Shown one piece after another: positions 15,492 to 23,238 of a DNA stretch of 64,000 bases; the stretch's first letter is position 1; every line of letters begins with the position of its first letter. The translations under genes and the position numbers were made by a program. Source of the stretch: Streptomyces sp. ITFR-21 (GTDB lineage Bacteria > Actinomycetota > Actinomycetes > Streptomycetales > Streptomycetaceae); assembly GCF_031844685.1 (NCBI RefSeq), contig NZ_CP134605.1, forward strand, positions 5,143,001 to 5,207,000. Direction: 5' to 3'. Below the pieces are notes generated by a model that worked only from the letters and a program-made list of their open reading frames with translations, made no database searches and was not told the origin of the DNA.

Positions 15492-17192
15492 ATGGACGCC
15501 CACGGCATTGAGACAGGCCGCCAGCGGTGGCAGGCACGCTATGACTCCGCGCGCAAGCGCGAAGCCGACTTCAGCACCCTCTCGGGCGATCAGGTCGAGC
15601 CGGTGTACGGGCCCGCACCCGGTGCCGAGGTGCCCGGGTTTGAGCGGATCGGGTGGCCGGGGGAGTTCCCGTTCACCCGGGGCCTGTACGCCACCGGGTA
15701 TCGGGGGCGGACCTGGACCATCCGCCAGTTCGCCGGCTTCGGGAGCGCCGCGCAGACCAACGAGCGTTACAAGATGATCTTGGCGGCGGGCGGCGGCGGA
15801 CTCTCGGTCGCCTTCGACATGCCGACGCTGATGGGCCGGGACTCCGACGACCCCCGCGCGCTCGGCGAGGTCGGTCACTGCGGGGTGGCGATCGACTCGG
15901 CGGCCGACATGGAGATCCTGTTCAAGGACATCCCGCTCGGCGACGTCACGACATCCATGACGATCTCGGGTCCCGCGGTGCCGGTCTTCTGCATGTACCT
16001 GGTTGCCGCCGAGCGGCAGGGCGTGGACCCGGCGGTGCTCAACGGAACGCTGCAGACCGACATCTTCAAGGAGTACATCGCCCAGAAGGAATGGCTCTTC
16101 GCGCCGGACCCGCACCTGCGGCTGATCGGCGACCTGATGGAGCACTGTGCCGCAGCCATCCCGGCGTACAAGCCGCTGTCCGTGTCGGGATACCACATCC
16201 GGGAGGCGGGGGCGACGGCCGTGCAGGAGCTGGCGTACACGCTGGCGGACGGCTTCGGGTACGTGGAGCTGGGGCTGTCGCGGGGGATGGAGGTGGACGC
16301 GTTCGCGCCGGGCCTGTCGTTCTTTTTCGACGCGCATCTGGACTTCTTCGAGGAGATCGCCAAGTTTCGGGCGGCGCGGCGGATCTGGGCCAGGTGGATG
16401 CGTGATGTGTACGGGGCCAGGACCGACAAGGCGCAGTGGCTGCGGTTCCACACCCAGACCGCCGGGGTGTCGCTGACCGCGCAGCAGCCGTACAACAACG
16501 TGGTGCGGACCGCGGTGGAGGCGCTCTCGGCGGTGCTCGGCGGCACCAACTCGCTGCACACCAACGCACTGGACGAGACGCTCGCGCTGCCCAGTGAGCA
16601 GGCCGCCGAGATCGCGCTGCGCACCCAGCAGGTGCTGATGGAGGAGACGGGCGTGGCCAACGTGGCCGACCCGCTGGGCGGGTCCTGGTACGTGGAGGCG
16701 CTCACCGACCGGATCGAGCGGGACGCCGAGAAGATCTTCGACCGGATCAGGGAGCTGGGTGCCAGGGCGGTGCCGAGCGGGGAGCACCCGATCGGCCCCA
16801 TGACCTCCGGTATCCTGCGGGGCATCGAGGACGGCTTCTTCACCGGGGAGATCGCCGAGTCGGCCTTCCGCTACCAGCGGGCGCTGGAGAAGGGCGAGAA
16901 GGGCGTGGTGGGCGTCAACCGCAACACCGGCTCGGTGACCGGTGACCTGGAGATCCTGCGGGTCAGCCACGAGGTCGAGCGCGACCAGGTACGGGTGCTG
17001 GCCGGGCGCAAGGCGGCCAGGGACGAGCCGGCGGTGCGGTCCGCGCTGGCGGCGATGCTGGCCGCGGCCCGCCATGGAGGCAGCATGATCCCGCCGATGC
17101 TGGACGCGGTACGGGCCGAGGCGACGCTCGGGGAGATCTGCGGGGTGCTGCGCGAGGAGTGGGGGTCGTACACCGAGCCGGCCCGGTTCTGA
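15492..17192 (+). CDS. icmA: isobutyryl-CoA mutase large subunit IcmA
   Basis: A 566-residue adenosylcobalamin-dependent acyl-CoA mutase catalytic subunit. It has only the TIM-barrel domain and lacks the C-terminal B12-binding domain (no DxHxxG), so it needs a separate IcmB, which is not in this window. The substrate-selecting residues are Phe80 (TIRQFAGF) and Gln198 (KEYIAQKEW). Methylmalonyl-CoA mutases have Tyr and Arg there, and the Phe/Gln pair is diagnostic of isobutyryl-CoA/n-butyryl-CoA mutase. The ATG at 15492 makes the numbering and the 566-residue length agree with known IcmA. It links valine catabolism and butyryl-CoA to polyketide precursors; MeaB nearby may serve it. Confidence 0.94.
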   Translation: MDAHGIETGRQRWQARYDSARKREADFSTLSGDQVEPVYGPAPGAEVPGFERIGWPGEFPFTRGLYATGYRGRTWTIRQFAGFGSAAQTNERYKMILAAGGGGLSVAFDMPTLMGRDSDDPRALGEVGHCGVAIDSAADMEILFKDIPLGDVTTSMTISGPAVPVFCMYLVAAERQGVDPAVLNGTLQTDIFKEYIAQKEWLFAPDPHLRLIGDLMEHCAAAIPAYKPLSVSGYHIREAGATAVQELAYTLADGFGYVELGLSRGMEVDAFAPGLSFFFDAHLDFFEEIAKFRAARRIWARWMRDVYGARTDKAQWLRFHTQTAGVSLTAQQPYNNVVRTAVEALSAVLGGTNSLHTNALDETLALPSEQAAEIALRTQQVLMEETGVANVADPLGGSWYVEALTDRIERDAEKIFDRIRELGARAVPSGEHPIGPMTSGILRGIEDGFFTGEIAESAFRYQRALEKGEKGVVGVNRNTGSVTGDLEILRVSHEVERDQVRVLAGRKAARDEPAVRSALAAMLAAARHGGSMIPPMLDAVRAEATLGEICGVLREEWGSYTEPARF

Positions 17193-17391
17193 AAAGACCT
17201 TCGGCGGACATTGCCGGAGGAGAGTTTCCGAGGGGCGCCGCTGAGCTGCCGGTACACCTCTGGGGCTCTGGGTGCTCCTGTTGCTGTTGCCTGCTCCTGG
17301 GGTGGCCGGACGGCGCCGGAGGCCGGGCCGTCGGCGGCGGTTGCCTCGTAACCTCGTACGGACCCAACCGGCCCTGCGAGGAAGGAGCCTC

Positions 17392-17562
17392 GTGTCCCTC
17401 GAAGCGACCGTCGGTGACGACGGGATGGTCTACATCCGCGAGACAGAGCAGCCGGAGGTGGTGGCCGTGACCACCCCTGCCAAATGGGAGGCGTTCGTCA
17501 AGGGCGTCATAGCAGGGGAGTTCGACCACTTCGTGGCGGGTGTGGAGGCTGCCGAGGCCTGA
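17392..17562 (+). CDS. DUF397-like small protein
   Basis: A 56-residue protein with a GTG start after GAAGGAG. The core MVYIRETEQPEVVAVTTPAKWEAF, split here as MVYIRETEQPEVVAV then TTPAKWEAFVKGVIAGEFD, matches the DUF397 domain that usually sits beside XRE regulators in streptomycetes. No XRE partner is adjacent here. Being short and acidic, it is probably cytoplasmic. It lies between icmA and a convergent TetR gene. Confidence 0.75.
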   Translation: MSLEATVGDDGMVYIRETEQPEVVAVTTPAKWEAFVKGVIAGEFDHFVAGVEAAEA

Positions 17563-17613
17563 CCGTCGACCCCGCGCTGCGGCTCGTACGGCTCCGATGT
17601 CACGGCTTCGACG

Positions 17614-18351
17614 TCACAGACCGGAGTGCACCCCGGTGAGGCCCATGACGAGTAACCGGGCGAGCCGCAGCGCCCACGCGTCGTCGACCGGTTCCGAGCT
17701 GACCATCATCCGGTGGACGACCGTGCCCGCGATGACGTCGAAGATCAGGTCGTCGCGGGCCGGGTCGGCCGGGCCGTCGTCGGGCGGCAGCTCGCCACGC
17801 CGCTGGGCGCGTTCCCGCCCGGTGAGCACCAGGTGCTTCTGCCGGTCGACGATGGCCTCCCGGATGCGTGTCCGCAGCGCCTCGTCGTTGCCGGCCTCGG
17901 CGACGCACGCCATCAGCGCGGTTCTGGCCTCCGGGCGGTTCAGCAGAGCGGCGAAGCGCAGCACCGCGCCCTGGATGTCGGCCTGGAGGCTGCCGAGGTC
18001 GGGTAGTTCGAGCTGTTCCTCGAAAAGGGCGGCGATGGCGTCCACGACCAGCTCGTTCTTGCCCGCCCAGCGCCGGTAAAGGGTGGTCTTGGCGACACCG
18101 GCCCTGGCCGCCACGTCGCCGAGGGTCAGCCCGCTCCAGCCGAGTTCGACCAGCGCGGCCCGGGTGGCCGCCAGGATCGCGCGGTCGGCGTCGGCGCTCC
18201 TGGGCCGGCCGGTACGGCCCGCCGAGCCGGCTGAGCCCGTCGGGCCGGTGGCCCCGGCGGCCCCGGTGGCCCCGGTCGGGGCGGCCGAACCGGTCCGGCC
18301 GGTCGAGCCGGTGGTTCGGTGGTCGGGCGGCGGGCACATAGGGCGGACCAT
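17614..18351 (-). CDS. TetR-family regulator with collagen-like N-terminus and a TTA codon
   Basis: A 245-residue TetR/AcrR regulator. The HTH lies at about residues 55-100 (AILAATRAALVELGWSGLTL, DVAARAGVAKTTLYRRWAGK), followed by a C-terminal ligand domain of the TetR_C type. Residues 15-50 form a Gly-x-y run (GSTGRTGSAAPTGATGAAG) uncommon in regulators; a later start may be used. Leu233 is encoded by TTA (17653-17655 read on the minus strand), so full-length translation should depend on bldA tRNA in Streptomyces. Its target is unknown; it is convergent with the DUF397-like gene and upstream, divergently, of the thioredoxin-TPR gene. Confidence 0.88.
   Translation of the reverse strand: MVRPMCPPPDHRTTGSTGRTGSAAPTGATGAAGATGPTGSAGSAGRTGRPRSADADRAILAATRAALVELGWSGLTLGDVAARAGVAKTTLYRRWAGKNELVVDAIAALFEEQLELPDLGSLQADIQGAVLRFAALLNRPEARTALMACVAEAGNDEALRTRIREAIVDRQKHLVLTGRERAQRRGELPPDDGPADPARDDLIFDVIAGTVVHRMMVSSEPVDDAWALRLARLLVMGLTGVHSGL
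17653..17655 (-). promoter_or_regulatory. TTA (bldA) codon in the TetR gene
   Basis: Codon 233 (CGG TTA CTC, minus strand) near the end of the TetR regulator. It is one of only two in-frame TTA codons noticed in the recognised genes of this window. Confidence 0.8.
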
Positions 18352-18646
18352 ACCGGCCGGTAGGTTGCGTGACGAGTGACCGGTATCACATCGAGTGGCC
18401 GCGCGGGCCGTCGGCCGGTGCAGTTACGCTACGACCCGTAGCGAAACCAGCGACGACCACGGGTGCGGATGGGGATCCGCACCGATCCGCAGCGATCGGC
18501 ACCGCCGTAGGAAGCCGTACGAGCCCGTAGCCGTACCGCCCGGCGGTGTGTGTGACCGGCTCAGCCGCAGGACCGAGGGCCCCGCGAACCGGCGGGGATT
18601 CGAGGTCTGTGCACGCTTTGCTCCAGGAGGGGGGAGGATTGGCCTC
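18352..18646. promoter_or_regulatory. divergent intergenic region, TetR/thioredoxin-TPR
   Basis: A 295-bp gap that must carry the promoters of both flanking genes. It ends with AGGAGGGGGGAGG, a strong ribosome-binding site for the ATG at 18647. No clear inverted repeat was found. Confidence 0.4.
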
Positions 18647-19618
18647 ATGCAGCCACGGAACATGTCCATGAGCGGCGTGGTCGACCTCGCCGCTTTGAAG
18701 GCGGCCGGTGAGGCCAAGGCGAAGGCCGAGCAGGCCAGGGCGCAGCGGCAGGACGCCGGCGCCGAGACAACCGCCACACCACTCGTCATCGAGGTGACCG
18801 AGGCGACCTTCGAGAGCGACGTGCTTGAGCGCTCCGCCGAGGTCCCGGTCGTCATCAGCTTCTGGGCCGACCAGGCCGAGCAGAGCAAGCAGCTCAACGC
18901 GGTTCTGGAACGGCTCGCGGCGGAGTACCGGGGACGGTTCGTCCTCGCCACCGCCGAGGTCTACGCCAACCAACTCCTCTTCCAGCAGTTCGGCGTCCAG
19001 GGTGTGCCCGCGGTCTTCGCGGTGCTGGCCGGGCAGGCCATGCCGCTCTTCCAGGGGGCCGCGCCCGAGGACCAGATCGCCGAGGTTCTCGACCAGCTGA
19101 TCGCGGTCGCCGAGCAGCGGTTCGGCATCGTGGGCGCCGAGGTGGACCCCGGTGCCGCGGCCGAGGTACGGGCCCAGCCCGCGCCGCCGCGCCCGGCCAC
19201 CCCGCAGGAGCTGGCCCTGTCCGCGGCCCATGAGGCGCTGGACGCCGGCGACCTGGGCGGCGCCATCCAGGCGTACAAGAACGTACTGGCCGACGAGCCG
19301 GCCAATATCGAGGCCAAACTGGGCCTGGCGCAGGCGGAGTTGCTGCGGAGGGTGCAGGACGCCGACCCGAAGGCGGTCCGTGAGGCCGCCGCGAACGCAC
19401 CGGGTGACGTAACGGCGCAGCTGGCCGCGGCCGATCTGGAACTGGTGGGCGGGCATGTCGAAGACGCGTTCGGGCGACTGGTGAGCGCCGTGCGGCGGAC
19501 CGTGGGCGAGGACCGGGACGCGGTCCGGCTGCGGCTGCTGGAGCTGTTCGAAGTGATCGGGCCGGATGACCCGCGGGTCGTCGCGGCGCGTACCGCGCTG
19601 GCCAGGGTCCTGTTCTGA
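18647..19618 (+). CDS. degenerate thioredoxin-TPR protein (CnoX-like)
   Basis: A 323-residue cytoplasmic protein. Residues 40-150 have a thioredoxin fold, but the active-site CxxC is absent: FWADQAEQSKQL stands where FWAxWCGPCK is expected, so it cannot do thiol exchange. Residues 180-320 form TPR-like helices (LSAAHEALDAGDLGGAIQAY). This architecture matches YbbN/CnoX, a chaperone that holds proteins for refolding. The ATG is set by the strong purine tract ten bases upstream. It is not clearly in an operon. Chaperone or holdase activity is inferred from the family only. Confidence 0.88.
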   Translation: MQPRNMSMSGVVDLAALKAAGEAKAKAEQARAQRQDAGAETTATPLVIEVTEATFESDVLERSAEVPVVISFWADQAEQSKQLNAVLERLAAEYRGRFVLATAEVYANQLLFQQFGVQGVPAVFAVLAGQAMPLFQGAAPEDQIAEVLDQLIAVAEQRFGIVGAEVDPGAAAEVRAQPAPPRPATPQELALSAAHEALDAGDLGGAIQAYKNVLADEPANIEAKLGLAQAELLRRVQDADPKAVREAAANAPGDVTAQLAAADLELVGGHVEDAFGRLVSAVRRTVGEDRDAVRLRLLELFEVIGPDDPRVVAARTALARVLF

Positions 19619-20293
19619 CGATCCGGAAGGGCCCGGACGGGTCCTGCCGGCCGTCCGGCGGGGACCCGTCCGCGGGGGTGTGGCCACGCGGGGATTCAGT
19701 GACACCGCGACGTCGCTTTATCAAACCGTGACTATCGCCGCCCGCTGTTACTTCCGGTAAAAGTGGCGTCCTGCTTTGTCCGCTGGTGCCAGGGTATGCC
19801 GGAATTTCACGTCGGCACCTTGATTACTCTCCGTGATATCGCTCCATGTGGTGAGCGAGGCCGCGTCGATTATCCGTTACTCGCTAGTAACGAACCCCCT
19901 TGTGCGGCAGCCTGGAATGGACCACGATCGGCCAAGCTCGGTCCGTTGCCACAGCCCGGCCGCCAGTCGGCGCCGCGGTCGCGGGTCCCCGCCGAGTGGG
20001 GCGCGCGGTGACTGCCGTCGCCCCGGGACAGGGGGGTCTCCGTCCAGCGGATGGAACCGGACCGGATGGAGCCTGTCCCGCAGGTTGCGCGAGAGCGTGG
20101 CCAGTGGTTGTCGCTCGGGGGTGATCGCCGCAGATTCGGACACCGCCGTCCGTAACTCCGTCAAGGAGGCAACTCCCGCCAGGAGGACGGCCCGGAACCC
20201 GGCGCTCTCCTTTCCGAGGACGTAGCACTTCTCCCATCCCAGGCCCGGACGACACGATCCCGGCCGGAGATGTACGTCCGAGAAGGAGGAAGT
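19619..20293. other. long intergenic region before the DUF6230 gene
   Basis: About 675 bp without a supportable gene. The first 270 bp are AT-richer than average, with an 18-bp inverted repeat at 19875-19892. The remainder is GC-rich with unrecognisable short frames on both strands. GAAGGAGGAAGT precedes the ATG at 20294. A promoter or operator around 19800-19900 with a roughly 400-base leader is possible. Confidence 0.5.
19875..19892. promoter_or_regulatory. perfect 18-bp inverted repeat (operator candidate)
   Basis: CGTTACT and AGTAACG flank the four-base centre CGCT. The TTACT...AGTAA half-sites recall the icmA palindrome but with a shorter spacer. It is placed about 400 bp upstream of the DUF6230 start in an AT-rich island, as expected for a TetR-type operator. 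Confidence 0.6.
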
Positions 20294-20920
20294 ATGGAGT
20301 CGCTCGTTCGTGGCGGTACCAGATGGCGGCGGTTCGCCGTCGTCATGGTGCCGAGTGTCGCGGCCACCGCCGCGATAGGCGTGGCGCTGGCTCAGGGCGC
20401 GCTCGCCGCGTCGTTCAGCGTTTCTGGCCAGCAGTTCAAGGTGCACGCGGACACGCTGCACGGTAACCATTTCGTGCAGTACGGCACGGTCGACGCGCCC
20501 GCCGGTCAGGGTCATGTGGCCGTCGTCGTATCGGCGTTCACCGACGCCACTATCACCGGCCTGTGTCAGTCGGTCGTCATCCCGGCGCCCTTCGTCGGTG
20601 ACGTGACGATGGTGCTCAAGGCCGGCGGCGGCAAGGACCCGGTCACCGCGCACAACCTGTACATCGACCTCGACCAGCTCGACGCCGACGCGACGTTCAC
20701 CAACATCAACATCGGTGTCGCCGCGGGCAGCAACAGCCAGGTCGAGGACTCGGTCAGGACCGACCCGCGGATGGGCGGCGAGTTCGCGCAGGAGGCCGAG
20801 TCGGCCGACCTGACCAACGTGAACCAGACCGCCTGGGCGACCAGCGCGGGCACCTTCAAGCTGGCCGGCCTCAGCCTGCGCCTGCACAAGGGCTCCGGCC
20901 CCGGCGTGGAGTGCTACTAA
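20294..20920 (+). CDS. DUF6230 secreted or membrane-anchored protein
   Basis: A 208-residue protein with a basic start and hydrophobic helix at residues 17-38 (VVMVPSVAATAAIGVALAQ), then a beta-rich external domain with repeated Ala-Asp motifs (TNINIGVAAGSN, EFAQEAESADLTNVNQTAWA) and two Cys (ITGLCQSV, VECY). It is the DUF6230 family, long annotated as cholesterol esterase in Streptomyces without catalytic evidence; no Ser hydrolase motif is visible. It lies about 100 bp upstream of DUF6114 and the third exported protein, likely one transcription unit. Confidence 0.86.
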   Translation: MESLVRGGTRWRRFAVVMVPSVAATAAIGVALAQGALAASFSVSGQQFKVHADTLHGNHFVQYGTVDAPAGQGHVAVVVSAFTDATITGLCQSVVIPAPFVGDVTMVLKAGGGKDPVTAHNLYIDLDQLDADATFTNINIGVAAGSNSQVEDSVRTDPRMGGEFAQEAESADLTNVNQTAWATSAGTFKLAGLSLRLHKGSGPGVECY

Positions 20921-21017
20921 GCACTCCCTGAGTGGTCTCGGGTGGGCCGCGTGGGACGCGGCTCTCCCGGGCCACCGAAGGAATCATTGCCATGCCAGTC
21001 CCAGGGAGCTGTTTTCT

Positions 21018-21629
21018 ATGAGCGCCGAGTCGACAGGACTGCGTGCCCGGTTGCGCTACGTACGTCTGGCGTTCCGCCACTGGAGGTGGCAACGCCCCTT
21101 CTGGGCCGGGCTGCTGACCCTCGTGGCGGGAGTGCCCATCGCGTACTTCCCGTACGCGAACCTCACGCTCGGCCAGTTGACCTTCCGGATGGCGACCACC
21201 GCGGGCTCCGGCTCGCTGATCATCGGCGTCCTGCTCTTCGTCCTCGGTCTGACCATGTGGTTCCAGTCCGCGGTACGGGTCTTCGCCGGTGTCGCCAGCA
21301 TTCTGCTGGCGCTGGTCTCGCTGGTGGTCTCCAACTTCGGCGGCTTCCTGGTCGGTTTCCTGCTGGCGCTGATCGGCGGCGCGCTGGCCGTCTCCTGGGC
21401 GCCCGGCGTTCCGGCGGGCGACGACCCGGGTGGGAAGGCCGAGTTGCCGGACGGCCCCTCCGCCTCCGGCGGGGACGAGGACGACGGGTTCGGGGCCGGC
21501 CTGTCCGGCGACTTCCCGGACGTGCCCGCGCAGGGCAGCGACCCCTTCGCCGCACCCGAGCCGGTCCTCGCGGGCGCGCGGCCCGAGGACGAGACCACCG
21601 AGGAGAACGGGAGGCACCGTGCCGGGTGA
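21018..21629 (+). CDS. DUF6114 membrane protein
   Basis: A 203-residue integral membrane protein with about four helices between residues 20 and 135 (FWAGLLTLVAGVPIAYFPYA, LIIGVLLFVLGLTMWF, VFAGVASILLALVSLVV, FLVGFLLALIGGALAVSW) and an acidic cytoplasmic tail of about 65 residues. DUF6114 is almost always paired with DUF6230, as here. The stop overlaps the start of the next gene by eleven bases, implying coupled translation. Function is unknown; a scaffold for the two exported neighbours is inferred. Confidence 0.86.
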   Translation: MSAESTGLRARLRYVRLAFRHWRWQRPFWAGLLTLVAGVPIAYFPYANLTLGQLTFRMATTAGSGSLIIGVLLFVLGLTMWFQSAVRVFAGVASILLALVSLVVSNFGGFLVGFLLALIGGALAVSWAPGVPAGDDPGGKAELPDGPSASGGDEDDGFGAGLSGDFPDVPAQGSDPFAAPEPVLAGARPEDETTEENGRHRAG

Positions 21630-23052
21630 CGAGACCCAGTCGGCCGGGAGGGACGGGTCACGCGACAGGGCGACCTCCGGGCCGCGGCATGCGGCCCCCC
21701 GCAAGTCGCTGCTGACCAAACTGCACGTTCCCGCGGGCAAGGCAATCGCGCTGGCCGCCATGCCCACCGCGGTGCTGATGGGGATGGGGCTGACCCCGCA
21801 CCTCGCCCAGGCCGACGACCAGCCGTCCAGCCCGTTCAAGGCGGGCCCGTGCGTCACCCGTTCGGAGACGCCGACACCCTCGGCCACGGACGCGGCCGGC
21901 AGGTCCGACCGAGGCAACGGCCCCACCGCCCCCGCCTCCCCGTCGACGGCCGGCTCCGCCGCGGGCTCGTCCGGCGGCAAGAGCGACCAGGGCGACCCGG
22001 CCGGCAAGGGCGACCAGGACGGCAGCGGCGGTACGGCGGGCGACACCGGCGGTGGCAAGGCCGGCGCTCCCGACCCGACGGTCAGCCCCGCCGCGCCGCC
22101 GACCAAGTCCGCCGACTCGGCCGCGAGACCCGCGCCCCGGCCGCAGCCGGCCGCCACCACTGCCCCGGCGCCCGCCCCGGCGCCGTCCGGCGCCGACAAC
22201 CCGCTGGACCCGCTGGGCCTCGGCAACCTGCTGGGCGGCCTGCTCGGACTGGACAAGCCCACCGCGAGGCCCACCCCCACCCCCGCGCCCACCACACCCG
22301 CCCCGCGGCCCCCCGCCACCACGGCACCGGCCGCGCCCGACCCCACCCCCACCCAGACCCCACCCGCAAAGCCCTCCAGCGGCGCCACAACGGCCCCGGC
22401 CGACCCAGTGGACAAGACGGTCGACGGCGTGGCCGGCGGGGCCGCTGACGCCGCCTCAAAGGCCGCCAAAGGCCGCACCGAAGCCACCGGCACCCCGTCG
22501 CCCTCCGCGAGCCCCGACGCCGGCACCTCCGCCGGCACGGAACCCGGCGGCAAAGAGCCCTACCCCTGTCCGACGTACGACGCCAAGGCGCTGGCCGACG
22601 CCAGGACCGAGGGCGGCATACCGCTGCTGCCGGACGAGCCGTGGACCCTCAAGAGCAACCTGCTCACCCTGTACGGCCTCAACTACCACGGCATCGTGAA
22701 GGTCCGCACCTGGAACGGCACGGTGAAGGACGTCCTGAAGTTGACCGCGACGGGCGTCGACATCGGCAACCTCCAGCAGATAGTCCAGGCCCCGAACGGT
22801 ACGACCACGCACGTCACCGGGCGTTCCGGTTCCACCTCGACCATCCGCAACGGCACGGTCACGATGTACACCGAGTCCCTCAGCGGCAACCTGCTCGGCC
22901 TCGTCCCGGTCACCTTCACCCCCAAGGCGCCGCCGCCGCTGGTCCTGCCGGTGCTGTTCTTCACCAACGCGACCGCGGTGCAGGCCGGCCAGTTCGGCGG
23001 CACCCTGCACGTGCCGGGCATGCAGGTGCTGTCCGGCCAGCCCGCGGCGTGA
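21619..23052 (+). CDS. Pro/Thr-rich exported protein of the DUF6230/6114 triad
   Basis: A 477-residue protein starting at the GTG after GGGAGGCACC, inside the DUF6114 tail. Residues 30-65 look like an export signal (GKAIALAAMPTAVLMGMGL, then HLAQA). Residues 75-305 are low-complexity Pro, Thr, Ala and Gly, likely a wall-spanning linker. The C-terminal domain (310-477) is folded, with NLLTLYGLNYHGIVKVRTWN and LLGLVPVTFTPKAPPPLVLP. No sortase motif or known catalytic signature is seen. Its conserved place after DUF6114 suggests a surface assembly. The domain is unrecognised. Confidence 0.78.
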   Translation: MPGDETQSAGRDGSRDRATSGPRHAAPRKSLLTKLHVPAGKAIALAAMPTAVLMGMGLTPHLAQADDQPSSPFKAGPCVTRSETPTPSATDAAGRSDRGNGPTAPASPSTAGSAAGSSGGKSDQGDPAGKGDQDGSGGTAGDTGGGKAGAPDPTVSPAAPPTKSADSAARPAPRPQPAATTAPAPAPAPSGADNPLDPLGLGNLLGGLLGLDKPTARPTPTPAPTTPAPRPPATTAPAAPDPTPTQTPPAKPSSGATTAPADPVDKTVDGVAGGAADAASKAAKGRTEATGTPSPSASPDAGTSAGTEPGGKEPYPCPTYDAKALADARTEGGIPLLPDEPWTLKSNLLTLYGLNYHGIVKVRTWNGTVKDVLKLTATGVDIGNLQQIVQAPNGTTTHVTGRSGSTSTIRNGTVTMYTESLSGNLLGLVPVTFTPKAPPPLVLPVLFFTNATAVQAGQFGGTLHVPGMQVLSGQPAA

Positions 23053-23172
23053 CGCGGACGGCCCGCAGCAAGAACCGAGGAAAACGAAGAACCGGACGGG
23101 CGACCGGACGGAGGATCGCACGAAGAGCCGTACCGGGAACGGAACGACGGCCCGACAGCCGCAGAACGGAGA

Positions 23173-23219
23173 ACGGCCTCCGGCAGGGGACTCGGATGAC
23201 GTCCCGTACCGGAGGCCGT
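23173..23219. terminator. bidirectional terminator, triad/pyk
   Basis: Perfect 11-bp arms (ACGGCCTCCGG and CCGGAGGCCGT) enclose an inner GGGAC/GTCCC stem. It lies between the convergent ends of the exported-protein gene and pyruvate kinase, so it can stop transcription from both sides. Confidence 0.8.
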
Positions 23220-23238
23220 GCCGTTCGCGCGGCGCGGC

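Noticed and set aside
18233..18300. Repeated GGCCCCGGT units as a possible CRISPR-like or minisatellite array
   Set aside because: They are nine-base coding repeats of the Gly-x-y lead of the TetR protein with no spacers; explained as coding low complexity.
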